Of a stretch of DNA of 64,000 nt, positions 13,547 to 20,517 are shown piece after piece. The notes beneath the pieces are model-generated. The model made no database searches. It was not told the origin of the DNA and saw nothing but the letters and a program-made list of their open reading frames with translations. The DNA is from a virus: the IMG/VR virus record IMGVR_UViG_3300027850_000002, positions 1 through 64,000 of that record; one strand, given 5' to 3'. Every line of letters starts with the position of its first letter. The first letter of the stretch is position 1. A program made the translations under genes and the position numbers.

Positions 13547-13645
13547 CGCGACCTCGTGCGCATCGGAGAGCGTGTTGTAGATGCCGAGGTACCACTGTCC
13601 GTTACGAACTCAGTGCGTATGGGTGACCTTGTACTCTGTCGACAT
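13547..13645 (-). other. In-frame upstream extension carrying one UGA
   Basis: ATG 13645, with GAAGGG upstream, reads M-S-T-E-Y-K-V-T-H-T-H, then UGA, then V-R-N-G-Q-W-Y-L-G-I-Y-N-T-L-S-D-A-H-E-V-A straight into the gene at 13546 in the same frame. The part after the UGA looks like real protein. Either UGA is read through, a Trp, Arg or Gly codon mutated, or the sequence has an error. Confidence 0.5.
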
Positions 13646-13648
13646 GGC

Positions 13649-14005
13649 TCAACCCTTCTTTCGTGCGGCCAGGAGTTCGTTGATGTGGTCCTCGTAGGTC
13701 TTCAGCCCCGAGATCTCGAGCCCGACGGACTTGGCGTAGTTGACGAGCATCAAGGGATTCCAAGACCCGCCGCCTTCGATACGAAACCGCGTGCTCCGAA
13801 GGACCCGACGTTCCTCGAATGCATTGAAACCGTGGAGGAACACGAGCTGGTTGCCTTGCTTGCTCACTAGCAGCACGACATCGTTCGCCTTGAGCGCGAG
13901 CTTGTTGCCCGCGACCCCAAACTCTGGATGTTTTGCCAGGATCTCGAGCCAGTTCGTCAGCTCGCTCTTGCCGAAGTGACAGGTCGCGACATAGCGCAAC
14001 CTCAT
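13649..14005 (-). CDS. Hypothetical protein, 118 aa
   Basis: Begins M-R-L-R-Y-V-A-T-C-H-F-G-K-S-E-L and ends K-K-G. Alternating strands and helices; E-G-G-G-S-W-N-P in the middle. ATG one base after the upstream stop. No family recognised. Confidence 0.65.
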   Translation of the reverse strand: MRLRYVATCHFGKSELTNWLEILAKHPEFGVAGNKLALKANDVVLLVSKQGNQLVFLHGFNAFEERRVLRSTRFRIEGGGSWNPLMLVNYAKSVGLEISGLKTYEDHINELLAARKKG

Positions 14006-14006
14006 G

Positions 14007-14459
14007 TCACGCCGCCGTCCAGTGAGCGCCGGGTCCCCGTCCCTCGAGACCGATCAGACCGCGCTTCTTGAGCGTACGTGCTGCGCGCTTGACGATGTAC
14101 GTTGTCTGTCCTGTCTTCGCGATCAACTCCGCCGTCTTCGCCGTCTTCAGTTTCTTCAGCGCCGCAAGCACGCTCTGCTCACCTTCCGTCAGTTCTTCCG
14201 GGAGGTCGACGGCGAAGTTCACCGCAGGCGGCTTGGCTTTCGCTTTGGCTTTCGCCTTTTTGGACGTCTTACGTGCAGTGCTCGTCGGCAACTCCCCGCC
14301 GACCAGCACCTGCGCAATCTCTCTGCGCGCCTCCACGATGAGTTGTTTGGCCTGTTGCAGCTTCTTGAAAGCGCTCTCGAGGCCGTGTGCGTGTTGTAGA
14401 AACGTGAGGTCGTCGTCGGTCAGGCTTACGCCTAGACCGTTGTCATTGGTGTTCGACAT
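14007..14459 (-). CDS. Winged-helix protein with lysine-rich linker, 150 aa
   Basis: An N-terminal helical part (about 70 aa), a K-A-K-A-K-A-K linker, and a C-terminal winged-helix candidate (residues 88-150): E-G-E-Q-S-V-L-A-A-L, T-A-E-L-I-A-K-T-G, K-R-A-A-R-T-L-K-K-R-G-L-I and a wing ending G-P-G-A-H-W. MarR-like folds have this order. Likely DNA-binding regulator. ATG at 14459; an in-frame ATG at 14561 would add 34 residues but would cross the inverted repeat at 14475-14493. Confidence 0.65.
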   Translation of the reverse strand: MSNTNDNGLGVSLTDDDLTFLQHAHGLESAFKKLQQAKQLIVEARREIAQVLVGGELPTSTARKTSKKAKAKAKAKPPAVNFAVDLPEELTEGEQSVLAALKKLKTAKTAELIAKTGQTTYIVKRAARTLKKRGLIGLEGRGPGAHWTAA

Positions 14460-14474
14460 GAATTTCTCAATTCG

Positions 14475-14493
14475 GCTTGGAACGATGCCAAGC
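14475..14493. promoter_or_regulatory. Inverted repeat upstream of the winged-helix gene
   Basis: GCTTGG-aacgatg-CCAAGC, a 6-bp perfect inverted repeat 16-34 nt upstream of the chosen ATG, in a 123-nt gap. Its position suits autoregulation by the winged-helix product. Inference only. Confidence 0.3.
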
Positions 14494-14582
14494 ACTGCAT
14501 CTAGCGCGAGGCGCGCCCGACGGGTTCGTTCTAAAATTTCACGGATACAAGGGCGCAACATGGAGCCCCGTTACGTGAGTAG

Positions 14583-14786
14583 TTAGCTGTCGCTGTCGCT
14601 GCGTTTGTCGACGAACTCGTCCATGAAGCGCCACGCAAGCTCCGCCTGCGCTACAGCCTCAGCGTCGTCCGTCTTCGTGTTCTTGATGAACAGTTCCATC
14701 GCCCTCGAGATACACGCGCTCGCCTGCTTCAGTGTTTGCAGGTCAATTCCGCGCGCTGATCCAGGACGGCGTGCCATCGCATTCAC
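14583..14786 (-). CDS. Hypothetical helical protein, 67 aa
   Basis: Predicted helices (Q-T-L-K-Q-A-S-A-C-I-S-R-A and A-E-A-V-A-Q-A-E-L-A-W-R-F) and an acidic end D-S-D-S. GTG at 14786 overlaps the upstream stop (GTGA); an ATG follows three codons later. Function unknown. Confidence 0.6.
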   Translation of the reverse strand: MNAMARRPGSARGIDLQTLKQASACISRAMELFIKNTKTDDAEAVAQAELAWRFMDEFVDKRSDSDS

Positions 14787-15253
14787 GAAACTGTGTTCTT
14801 GCCGCCAAGGTACTCTTTCCACGGGATGTGAGTTCCCGTGTTCGAGTCCTTGAAGCCCCAGCTGCCGACGTTGGTACCCGCGACGAACAGGCTCCAGCTG
14901 CCCTTTGCAGGGTTGAGCAGGTCCACGCGGTGGTAGTCGTTTTGCCGGATGATGTTCACCATACCCGGCTTGAATGTCCGTACGTCCATCCCCCGCTCTT
15001 CGGTGTACCCGCCCTTGAGAATGAGCGCGATGGAGCGACCCCACGGATGGTTGTGCTGATCTCGATCTTCGTCGCTTCGATGGAAGAAGTGGATGAAGAC
15101 GGCGAACGGGGCCTTAGGTGTGACCTCGTCGTCGGCGGTCCGTGGACTGGACGGCCAGACGTACCACCGCGTCAGATAGGGACGCCCCTCCGGATCTGCA
15201 ATGGTCCAGTGGTTCAGACGAACGACGATCTTCTTCAGGAGCCACTCAATCAC
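14783..15253 (-). CDS. Cupin-like phage protein, 156 aa
   Basis: F-F-H-R-S-D, D-Q-H-N-H-P-W-G and L-K-G-G-Y-T-E-E, then N-D-Y-H-R-V-D-L-L and W-S-L-F-V-A-G. This is the two-strand-motif layout of small RmlC/cupin-fold proteins with His metal ligands. Similar phage proteins are known but their substrate is not. GTG start overlaps the upstream gene by 8 nt. Confidence 0.65.
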   Translation of the reverse strand: MIEWLLKKIVVRLNHWTIADPEGRPYLTRWYVWPSSPRTADDEVTPKAPFAVFIHFFHRSDEDRDQHNHPWGRSIALILKGGYTEERGMDVRTFKPGMVNIIRQNDYHRVDLLNPAKGSWSLFVAGTNVGSWGFKDSNTGTHIPWKEYLGGKNTVS

Positions 15254-15425
15254 GGCAGGACCTCCGCTTCCGTGTATAGCGGAAACGGGAGATGCCGATC
15301 AAGGCAGGATATGTCGGCCAGATAACCCCGCCGCCGATTGCACGACGCCAGGAAGCCCCCAGGTACCTCTTGGCACCTGTGGCGATCGCTGCGCCAACAC
15401 CTAGCCAGATTGCTACGAGCGTCAT
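15246..15425 (-). CDS. Small membrane protein, 59 aa
   Basis: M-T-L-V-A-I-W-L-G-V-G-A-A-I-A-T-G-A forms one N-terminal membrane segment; the C-terminus is strongly basic (R-Y-T-R-K-R-R), predicting a cytoplasmic tail. ATG in an ATGA overlap. Could be a holin-like or inner-membrane accessory protein; no evidence for which. Confidence 0.55.
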   Translation of the reverse strand: MTLVAIWLGVGAAIATGAKRYLGASWRRAIGGGVIWPTYPALIGISRFRYTRKRRSCRD

Positions 15426-15790
15426 CCGTCCCCCATTTCCCACGAATGCAGTTCCGCACCCTCGTGATAGTCGATGAATTCCTGGTGCGTGCCGAACACG
15501 GAAACCTTGTCCGGCTTCATACGCGGAAAATTTCGGTCTCGGGGAAGTTTGCTCATGTTCGCAGACATGATCAGGGCACCTGCGCAGATGTTGCCCGTCT
15601 TCTGGGCTTCCCACTTCTCCTTCCAGTCCGGATCTGCGTAGTCCATCGTCTGGTGACACGGTAACGGTTGTTCTATTGAAATGTTGACGATGAAGCTCCG
15701 CGGATTGGCAGCCCCAAGCCAGCCCGGCATCGCCTTGCGGCGGAACGGACAGTCGTTGCACGGAACCTTGGTCGGCTCGCGATACGTCAC
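15422..15790 (-). CDS. DUF6283-like Cys protein, 122 aa
   Basis: V-P-C-N-D-C-P-F-R, L-P-C-H-Q-T and I-C-A-G-A-L-I make the C-x2-C-P-[FW]-R ... C-H ... C-x-G-A signature. The gene at 19057 shares it. It recalls DUF6283 proteins (from memory). A metal or Fe-S site is likely. GTG 15790 overlaps the upstream stop (GTGA) with AGGGG before it. ATG 15943 also has a decent ribosome binding site but would overlap the upstream gene by 157 nt. Confidence 0.62.
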   Translation of the reverse strand: MTYREPTKVPCNDCPFRRKAMPGWLGAANPRSFIVNISIEQPLPCHQTMDYADPDWKEKWEAQKTGNICAGALIMSANMSKLPRDRNFPRMKPDKVSVFGTHQEFIDYHEGAELHSWEMGDG

Positions 15791-16305
15791 AAGGCCCCTG
15801 GGTTGAACAACATGTTCGCGAACATCCCCAGCGCCACCGACCCGCCCAGACACAGTTGTAACGGTCTGCGTCGACCTCTTGGCTTTCCGAGCCAGTGCCT
15901 TAGCGCTGCTTCGAGTGTTCTTTTTGTTCGTGGAACGGGCCATAACTTCTTCCTTCGGAGTAGCGCGGTCGCACGGTCCTCATGAATTGGGTCTACGAGA
16001 TCAATGTCCGAAGTCTCTTCGAACTCCAGGTGTGCAAGGCGAGGGTGCCCAGCCGCCGCGAGCAGTCGGCTCGAGATGCGCATTGCTGCGACTTCGTACG
16101 TGTCACACAGGTGGTTGTGGCAATGACAGAATGCGATCGGACAGTGGCCGTAGTCGGGTTTGTTCCAACGGTCGCGTGTCTCGATGAGTGCGTGGCCTAG
16201 CTCATGTGCAGGGCCCCAACTTTGACTCGTCTCGAGCAGGTGAGGTCACGCCGCTTTCTTTGGGCACCACCTATTGGCTAGCTCGTAGAAGTCATACAGG
16301 TTCAA
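15787..16305 (-). CDS. HELGH protein interrupted by one in-frame UGA
   Basis: From TTG 16305 the frame reads N-L-Y-D-F-Y-E-L-A-N-R-W-C-P-K-K-A-A, then UGA (16246-16248), then P-H-L-L-E-T-S-Q-S-W-G-P-A-H-E-L-G-H-A-L-I-E. After that come a Cys/His cluster (G-H-C-P, C-H-C-H, L-C-D-T) and V-A-A-M-R-I-S-S-R-L-L. HExxH in this setting suggests a zinc metallopeptidase-like phage protein. No start codon exists between the UGA and the HELGH motif, so the part after the UGA cannot be a normal separate gene. Its stop forms GTGA with the next gene. Confidence 0.55.
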
Positions 16306-16507
16306 CGTATTTGACGCGGCGGTGGCACGCCGTGCACTCGAAGCCTTCATGACCAAGACCTTCCTCTAGGCGGGAGAGGGTAATGCGATTCATGACGCCG
16401 CCGCAGTCACCGCCGCCTTTGGCGGGCGGAACACCGCCACGAACCGTTCGTCCTTTCGAACCACAGGCGACACCGACAGGCTTGCGAACAACAACCATCG
16501 GCTTCAT
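16292..16507 (-). CDS. Cys-rich small protein, 71 aa
   Basis: V-A-C-G-S-K-G and G-D-C-G-G in the middle, then E-E-G-L-G-H-E-G-F-E-C-T-A-C-H-R-R at the end. Cys and His are enough for one or two zinc sites. G-L-G-H recalls the microproteins, but the order of ligands differs. ATG in an ATGA overlap. Confidence 0.6.
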   Translation of the reverse strand: MKPMVVVRKPVGVACGSKGRTVRGGVPPAKGGGDCGGVMNRITLSRLEEGLGHEGFECTACHRRVKYVEPV

Positions 16508-16692
16508 CCGAAGTATCCCCGGACCCGCATCGCGATCATGCAATCTGTGATGTCGATGACGGAGTCCAGCTCTGAGATCGTGCCGCTGTTGGACATGTGT
16601 TCGGCGACCTCGGCGGCGCTTGCGCCTTTACCGTTGTTCTTCTTGGACACTGCTTCGTAGGCGTCCATGATTTTGCGTTCGTACGCGGTCAT
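16504..16692 (-). CDS. Possible helix-turn-helix protein, 62 aa
   Basis: T-A-Y-E-R-K-I-M-D-A-Y, then A-S-A-A-E-V-A-E-H-M-S-N-S-G, which fits one helix-turn-helix, then a second helix region. ATG in an ATGA overlap. Function unknown. Confidence 0.55.
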   Translation of the reverse strand: MTAYERKIMDAYEAVSKKNNGKGASAAEVAEHMSNSGTISELDSVIDITDCMIAMRVRGYFG

Positions 16693-16868
16693 GGCTTCTT
16701 TTTGAACTCCTTGAGACCGTAGTGGAGACGGACTTTTTCAACGGCAGTCGCTGTTTTGGGGTCACGTCCGTTGAGACGGTCCGGGTCGTACGACAACGTC
16801 ATGTCCATCGCCAGGTCGTACAGCGCCTGGAGCGCCTTGAGTGGTGTGTATGCATTCCGACTCTTCAT
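16689..16868 (-). CDS. Hypothetical protein, 59 aa
   Basis: L-K-A-L-Q-A-L-Y-D-L-A-M-D-M helix and a basic end K-E-F-K-K-K-P. ATG overlaps the stop of the endonuclease-like gene (ATGA). No recognised family. Confidence 0.55.
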   Translation of the reverse strand: MKSRNAYTPLKALQALYDLAMDMTLSYDPDRLNGRDPKTATAVEKVRLHYGLKEFKKKP

Positions 16869-17509
16869 TTTATCTTTCGTACAGGTGTTGTGAATGCCCG
16901 GTCCACAGGCCACCCACGTGAAACGATACGACGGTGCAATTCTTTGTAGGGCAGTTTGAGTACGGCGGCCCAGTCCAAGAGGAGCTTCCTTTGTCCTTGG
17001 TAGGAAACGAAACGGTTGTTTCGTTTGTTACGAGCTTGCGTCGAACGCGTCGCCCAGACGCAGTTGGAGGGTGAATAGTCCAACTTGTTCTTCTTGCGTT
17101 CAATCGAATGATTGACAGTAGGCGGTTCTTTCATATCACTAATAAAACGTTCGAATCCGCCTAAACCTTGCCAACGTTTGCAAACCCGTATTCCACGTCC
17201 ACCGTAACGTTCCCAGTTTGAGCACGTTTTGTCAGAGCACCGCTGAAGCATTGCTCTGTAAACCGCGTACAAACGGTCCCTTGATCTCCCGTGTGTCGTA
17301 TTTACTTCACTCGTGCGTTCTCGATTCAAACATTTGCACGACTGAATCTGACCACCTATCAAGTGAGACGAGCGCACATTGACAGTGTCCCCGCAAATAC
17401 ACCGACAAACCCACATGATTTTCCCGTTGGTCCGTTGCCCAGAGTCACGAAGCACCGTTAACCGACCGAACTTTTGACCCTTCAAATCGATTGCACGGTT
17501 ACTTCGCAT
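16865..17509 (-). CDS. HNH/homing-endonuclease-like protein, 214 aa
   Basis: The N-terminal module (about 60 aa) has D-L-K-G-Q-K-F-G-R-L-T-V, W-V-C-R-C-I-C-G and I-Q-S-C-K-C-L, a Cys-rich fold shared with the endonuclease at 57659. The C-terminal part has Y-G-G-R-G-I-R-V-C-K-R-W and S-I-E-R-K-K-N, Y-S-P-S-N-C-V-W-A-T, typical of phage homing endonuclease-like proteins. Likely a selfish insertion between dcd and small genes. ATG 17509 with AAAGA upstream. Confidence 0.78.
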   Translation of the reverse strand: MRSNRAIDLKGQKFGRLTVLRDSGQRTNGKIMWVCRCICGDTVNVRSSHLIGGQIQSCKCLNRERTSEVNTTHGRSRDRLYAVYRAMLQRCSDKTCSNWERYGGRGIRVCKRWQGLGGFERFISDMKEPPTVNHSIERKKNKLDYSPSNCVWATRSTQARNKRNNRFVSYQGQRKLLLDWAAVLKLPYKELHRRIVSRGWPVDRAFTTPVRKIK

Positions 17510-17517
17510 TGGTCTTT

Positions 17518-18105
17518 CTATTTGTGAAAGTTCATCCACATGCGACTAGCCTGTGGTCTTGGATCACGTCCGTCGCGGTATTTAGCGTTCGGTTTGCTGT
17601 CGTAACCCTGTTCCGGCGCCCCGGTTTCAAAGTAGATGAGTTGCCCGATAGGCATGCCTGCGTAGACTCGGACAGGTTGGACGACATGTATTTCAAGAGT
17701 CCAATGACCTTTGTATAATACATCGCCACGTCCCGCAGTACAGTGGATCGTGATTCCGAGCCGCCCGATACTGCTTTTCCCGTCGAGGAAGGGAACGTGC
17801 TTGAGGCTCTCGGTGTACTCGCTCGTCGAGCCGAGATAGAGCGTGCCCGGAATCAGCACGATTCCATCCGTCCCGATTTCGTATGCGTGCGTTTCATGCT
17901 CGACTTTGCAGTCGAGCAGTCGGGGCACCAGGTTCGGCGTCGTGCGGCCTTCGTTGATGTCGGGATAGCCTGTGGCGTACGTCAGGATTGTTGACCCTAA
18001 GTGCACGTCGTACGAGTTGCTTCCAAGTGCACTTGGGTCAAACGGGTCGATAACGATGTCACCCTTCGCCATCGCCTCCTTGATCATCTTGTCGCTTAGG
18101 ATCAT
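17518..18105 (-). CDS. dcd: dCTP deaminase / dUTPase-family protein
   Basis: 195 aa. Catalyses deamination of dCTP to dUTP (known of the family), feeding dTMP synthesis with the ThyX-like enzyme encoded at 27.6 kb. Seen: I-L-S-D-K-M-I-K near the start, G-S-N-S-Y-D-V-H-L-G, D-G-K-S-S-I-G-R-L-G-I (conserved Ser/Arg loop), A-G-x-G-D region and W-T-L-E-I with the catalytic-type Glu, then A-G-M-P-I-G-Q-L. Length fits bacterial Dcd. Overlapped by 47 nt with the gene upstream and followed directly by an endonuclease gene. Confidence 0.88.
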   Translation of the reverse strand: MILSDKMIKEAMAKGDIVIDPFDPSALGSNSYDVHLGSTILTYATGYPDINEGRTTPNLVPRLLDCKVEHETHAYEIGTDGIVLIPGTLYLGSTSEYTESLKHVPFLDGKSSIGRLGITIHCTAGRGDVLYKGHWTLEIHVVQPVRVYAGMPIGQLIYFETGAPEQGYDSKPNAKYRDGRDPRPQASRMWMNFHK

Positions 18106-18295
18106 TTTTCACAGGCTCCCATTCCAGGTACCAAGCAGTGATACCGATTTCGCGTGCGCTCTCGCAATCCGAGTGACCACATCTCTTGCCCTTGCATGGG
18201 AAGAAAGTTCCGCAGACCTCACACTTCTCGAACTTGTCGCCGCGGATTGCACGCCAGACATGCTTACTGTTCGAGCAGAGAGGTTGGCGAGGCAT
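18059..18295 (-). CDS. Cys-rich zinc-binding small protein, 78 aa
   Basis: K-C-E-V-C-G, F-P-C-K-G-K-R-C and H-S-D-C give five or six ligands in 25 residues, enough for two zinc ions. The last 15 residues (charged, Gly-rich) overlap dcd by 47 nt. ATG overlaps the preceding stop (TGATG). Confidence 0.62.
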   Translation of the reverse strand: MPRQPLCSNSKHVWRAIRGDKFEKCEVCGTFFPCKGKRCGHSDCESAREIGITAWYLEWEPVKNDPKRQDDQGGDGEG

Positions 18296-18579
18296 CAGCG
18301 TCGGGTGGGTTTGGTGGTCGCGTTACGTACGAGCCACGTTTCAACGAGGTCGTCGACGGTTTTGAGGATGTCCTTGTCCTCGTTGGCAAGCACGATGGTC
18401 GCTTCCAGCGCCACATCATCCATACGGGCTTTGACGCGGTACTGGTAAGCCGTGTAGCCGAGGACCAGCACGCCGACGTCGCACTTGTCGGGGAACACGA
18501 ATCCCTTGATGCGCTCGACGTCGAGCGAACGCCTGACCTGGTCTCCGAACTTCTGGGTCACTTCTTCTTTGTTGAGCAT
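18295..18579 (-). CDS. Hypothetical protein, 94 aa
   Basis: M-L-N-K-E-E-V-T-Q-K-F-G, then alternating strands (F-V-F-P-D-K-C-D-V-G-V-L-V-L) and an acidic helix. GGAAGGA before the ATG. No recognised family. Confidence 0.65.
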   Translation of the reverse strand: MLNKEEVTQKFGDQVRRSLDVERIKGFVFPDKCDVGVLVLGYTAYQYRVKARMDDVALEATIVLANEDKDILKTVDDLVETWLVRNATTKPTRR

Positions 18580-18809
18580 CGATAGTCCTTCCCAAACGCG
18601 TCGACAATGAGGCACTCCGTACAGGTTGGAGGACCTGGTGTGATTCGATTTTGGCTGCCGGGGTTCAGCTTGGCGTGACGACCACATGCAAGCTCCGCTT
18701 GGCGATTGGGGTCGAGTCCCACGCCGTTTGCGTCGATCCGAACGTCTTGTTCGAATCCGGACCAGCTGAGCCAGCGCAGGACGATGTGAACGCCGTCGTG
18801 ACGTTTCAT
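18558..18809 (-). CDS. HCxxC protein, 83 aa
   Basis: R-H-D-G-V-H-I-V (H8), L-A-C-G-R-H (C42), P-P-T-C-T-E-C-L-I-V (C63, C66), Lys tail. The C-G and C-x-x-C-L pairs resemble the less derived module at 9695. ATG in an ATGA overlap; an earlier in-frame ATG at 18845 is disfavoured. Confidence 0.72.
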   Translation of the reverse strand: MKRHDGVHIVLRWLSWSGFEQDVRIDANGVGLDPNRQAELACGRHAKLNPGSQNRITPGPPTCTECLIVDAFGKDYRCSTKKK

Positions 18810-19060
18810 GTACCAGGGAGGCCGCGCGACAGACAAAACAGACATGTGACGACCTCCTTGGTTGGGGTTCCGTTTGACGGGTCTTGCATCCAGAGCCCGC
18901 GTTCGCGGCATGTGAAGCGTAGGTTCAACGGCAACACTGAGCGTGGAGCGTCGACAGCCTTGCGCAGTGAGAATTCAACAGGAACCCGTTCTCCCACGAT
19001 GTCCCAAGCCTCAGTGACGATATGGACGACTCCATCCGGATCTTGAAACCGTCGGCTCAC
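18806..19060 (-). CDS. HCxxC protein, 84 aa
   Basis: P-D-G-V-V-H-I-V (H13), R-F-T-C-R-E (C51), V-V-T-C-L-F-C-L-S (C73, C76). The His-to-Cys loop is the longest in the family (38 residues). GTG start in a GTGA overlap. Function unknown. Confidence 0.72.
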   Translation of the reverse strand: MSRRFQDPDGVVHIVTEAWDIVGERVPVEFSLRKAVDAPRSVLPLNLRFTCRERGLWMQDPSNGTPTKEVVTCLFCLSRGLPGT

Positions 19061-19545
19061 TTGCGATCGATCACTGGATAGCCGATTTTCACGTCGCCGA
19101 GGTTTGGCCGCGACATCGCGACGGGGTTTAGAACGCTTCCACCGAACACCGCGCGTTCCATCAAAGCGATCAGGCTGCTACGCATCAGGCCGTTCGGACG
19201 CAGCTTGCGGTACTGCTGCAGCGTCTTGCCTTTGGGGTCGGCTTCGCACATCCCTTGGAAGACCATCCACTCGCGCTGCACGACTACGAGAGCGCCTGTA
19301 CACTCGTTGATCGTGTCTCGCTCGGCGAGTGCCTCATAACCCGAGAACACCGCCATTCGCGGGTCCGTTGGATGGCACGACATACGTGCTCCGTTGCGCA
19401 AGCCTTTCCATAACCGCGCCAAGTTGGCGGGAGTATAGAATTTATATGGGTCGGGTTTTGAGCTTTGATTGGCAAGACGCCATGGACAGTGCTTGCACGG
19501 CACCAGACACGCGGCTTTGACTGTGGCTGTCGACTTCAGAACCAC
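19057..19545 (-). CDS. DUF6283-like Cys protein, 162 aa
   Basis: V-P-C-K-H-C-P-W-R-L, M-S-C-H-P-T-D and N-E-C-T-G-A-L-V-V: the same spaced Cys/His signature as the 15422 gene, with a longer C-terminal helical extension. Start uncertain: GTG 19545 is taken, TTG further upstream is possible. A role in metal or Fe-S binding is inferred. Confidence 0.62.
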   Translation of the reverse strand: MVLKSTATVKAACLVPCKHCPWRLANQSSKPDPYKFYTPANLARLWKGLRNGARMSCHPTDPRMAVFSGYEALAERDTINECTGALVVVQREWMVFQGMCEADPKGKTLQQYRKLRPNGLMRSSLIALMERAVFGGSVLNPVAMSRPNLGDVKIGYPVIDRK

Positions 19546-19601
19546 CCTCTTTCTTCGGCGAGAGGCGCAGAGCCCCAACACCAGATTGTTTCGATGTTCA
19601 T
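19536..19601 (-). CDS. Possible 21-residue micro-ORF
   Basis: ATG reads M-N-I-E-T-I-W-C-W-G-S-A-P-L-A-E-E-R and stops just inside the next gene's start region. No ribosome binding site. Fills the only gap between the flanking genes, so it may be real; low support. Confidence 0.25.
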   Translation of the reverse strand: MNIETIWCWGSAPLAEERGWF

Positions 19602-19620
19602 CGGCTTGCGCCGCGGACCG

Positions 19621-19968
19621 TCATGGCGTCTTCGCCGTCCGGTTGATACAGCCCATGTGGGCGTAGGTCGACCGCGTCTCATCGAACCGTTGGATCTGTG
19701 TCACGTGGCTCGCGCTCGGCCCTTGGTCGAGGGGCAGCCTGCAGACCGGACAGGTCTCGGGCTTCTCCCAAATCTCGCTTCGGTCGAGCGGGACGGGACG
19801 CAGCTTGACGTCGAACTTGCGCAGCACGGCATCGATGCAGCCCCGTAGGTCCGAGTGGCTTTGCGGATAGTTGAGGTCGGCGCGCCACTCATGGAGACCG
19901 GCGATCATCGTCTCCATCAGGTCACTCGCGAGTGTTGAGAACGGTTCGCGGAGAAACGGCTTAGGCAT
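19621..19968 (-). CDS. Hypothetical protein with Cys/His cluster, 115 aa
   Basis: A helical N-terminal half, then E-T-C-P-V-C-R-L-P and A-S-H, Y-A-H-M-G-C-I near the end, a likely C-C-H-C zinc site. ATG in a TAATG overlap with the HNH remnant. Function unknown. Confidence 0.6.
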   Translation of the reverse strand: MPKPFLREPFSTLASDLMETMIAGLHEWRADLNYPQSHSDLRGCIDAVLRKFDVKLRPVPLDRSEIWEKPETCPVCRLPLDQGPSASHVTQIQRFDETRSTYAHMGCINRTAKTP

Positions 19969-20285
19969 TAAATGTGTTTCCACTGTTTCCGGTTAACGAT
20001 GAGCGTCACCTGTTTTTGACTGACGCCAAAACGTACCGCGAGCACACGGTGTAGCGCGCCATTGGCGTGCGTCTTACGCATCGCGATTACTTGCGGTGCT
20101 GTTAGCTTGGACATTCCACTACGTTCTCCGAGGGGCGGATTTCCTCGGCCCTTACGAAGCATGTCCAGACAATTGTCTCGAGTGGTACCTTTGAACAAGT
20201 GTTTAAGGTTCACACACCATGGATTGTCACACGTATGAAGTGCCTTTTTGTTCCCTAAAGGTCCATGACGCAGTTCCCACATCAC
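19968..20285 (-). pseudogene. HNH endonuclease, N-terminally truncated
   Basis: Keeps the second half of a phage HNH homing endonuclease: A-H-R-V-M-W-E-L (partly before the first start codon), L-H-T-C-D-N-P-W-C-V-N-L-K-H-L, G-T-T-R-D-N-C-L-D-M-L and a C-terminal helix-turn-helix (V-L-A-V-R-F-G-V-S-Q-K-Q-V). The frame upstream is closed by a stop and joins a mazG-like fragment. A GTG at 20285 overlapping that stop (GTGA) could still start it. Probably inactive. Confidence 0.6.
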
Positions 20286-20470
20286 ACGGTGGGCCAGACC
20301 ATGTCCTGTAGTTCACCCGCTTCTGTGCAGATGCCGATCATGCCGTGGAGGAGTCGCGCGAGCATGCGGTCCTGGTCACTCAACACGGTCTCGGTTGAAG
20401 CGGATGTGTTGACGAAATTCGGTGTCTTCTCCGAACGGAGTCAATCCTGTTGAAATTCATTTGGCGTCAT
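20282..20470 (-). pseudogene. mazG: mazG-like fragment with one in-frame UGA
   Basis: From ATG 20470: M-T-P-N-E-F-Q-Q-D, UGA (20441-20443), L-R-S-E-K-T-P-N-F-V, then R-L-L-H-G-M-I-G-I-C-T-E-A-G-E-L-Q-D-M-V and a stop. L-L-H-x-x-x-G-x-x-T-E-A-G-E is the metal-binding helix of MazG-type nucleotide pyrophosphohydrolases. The second half of the domain is missing, replaced by the HNH remnant. Both the UGA and the truncation argue for a dead gene. Confidence 0.55.
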
Positions 20471-20517
20471 CGAAGCCTGATACCATAACGAGACCCCAAT
20501 TCGTTAACGAGATAAAC

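Noticed and set aside
15791-15943. Longer start (ATG 15943) for the DUF6283-like gene
   Set aside because: Would overlap the HELGH gene by 157 nt; the GTGA junction with AGGGG at 15790 fits the rest of the arm better. Not fully excluded.
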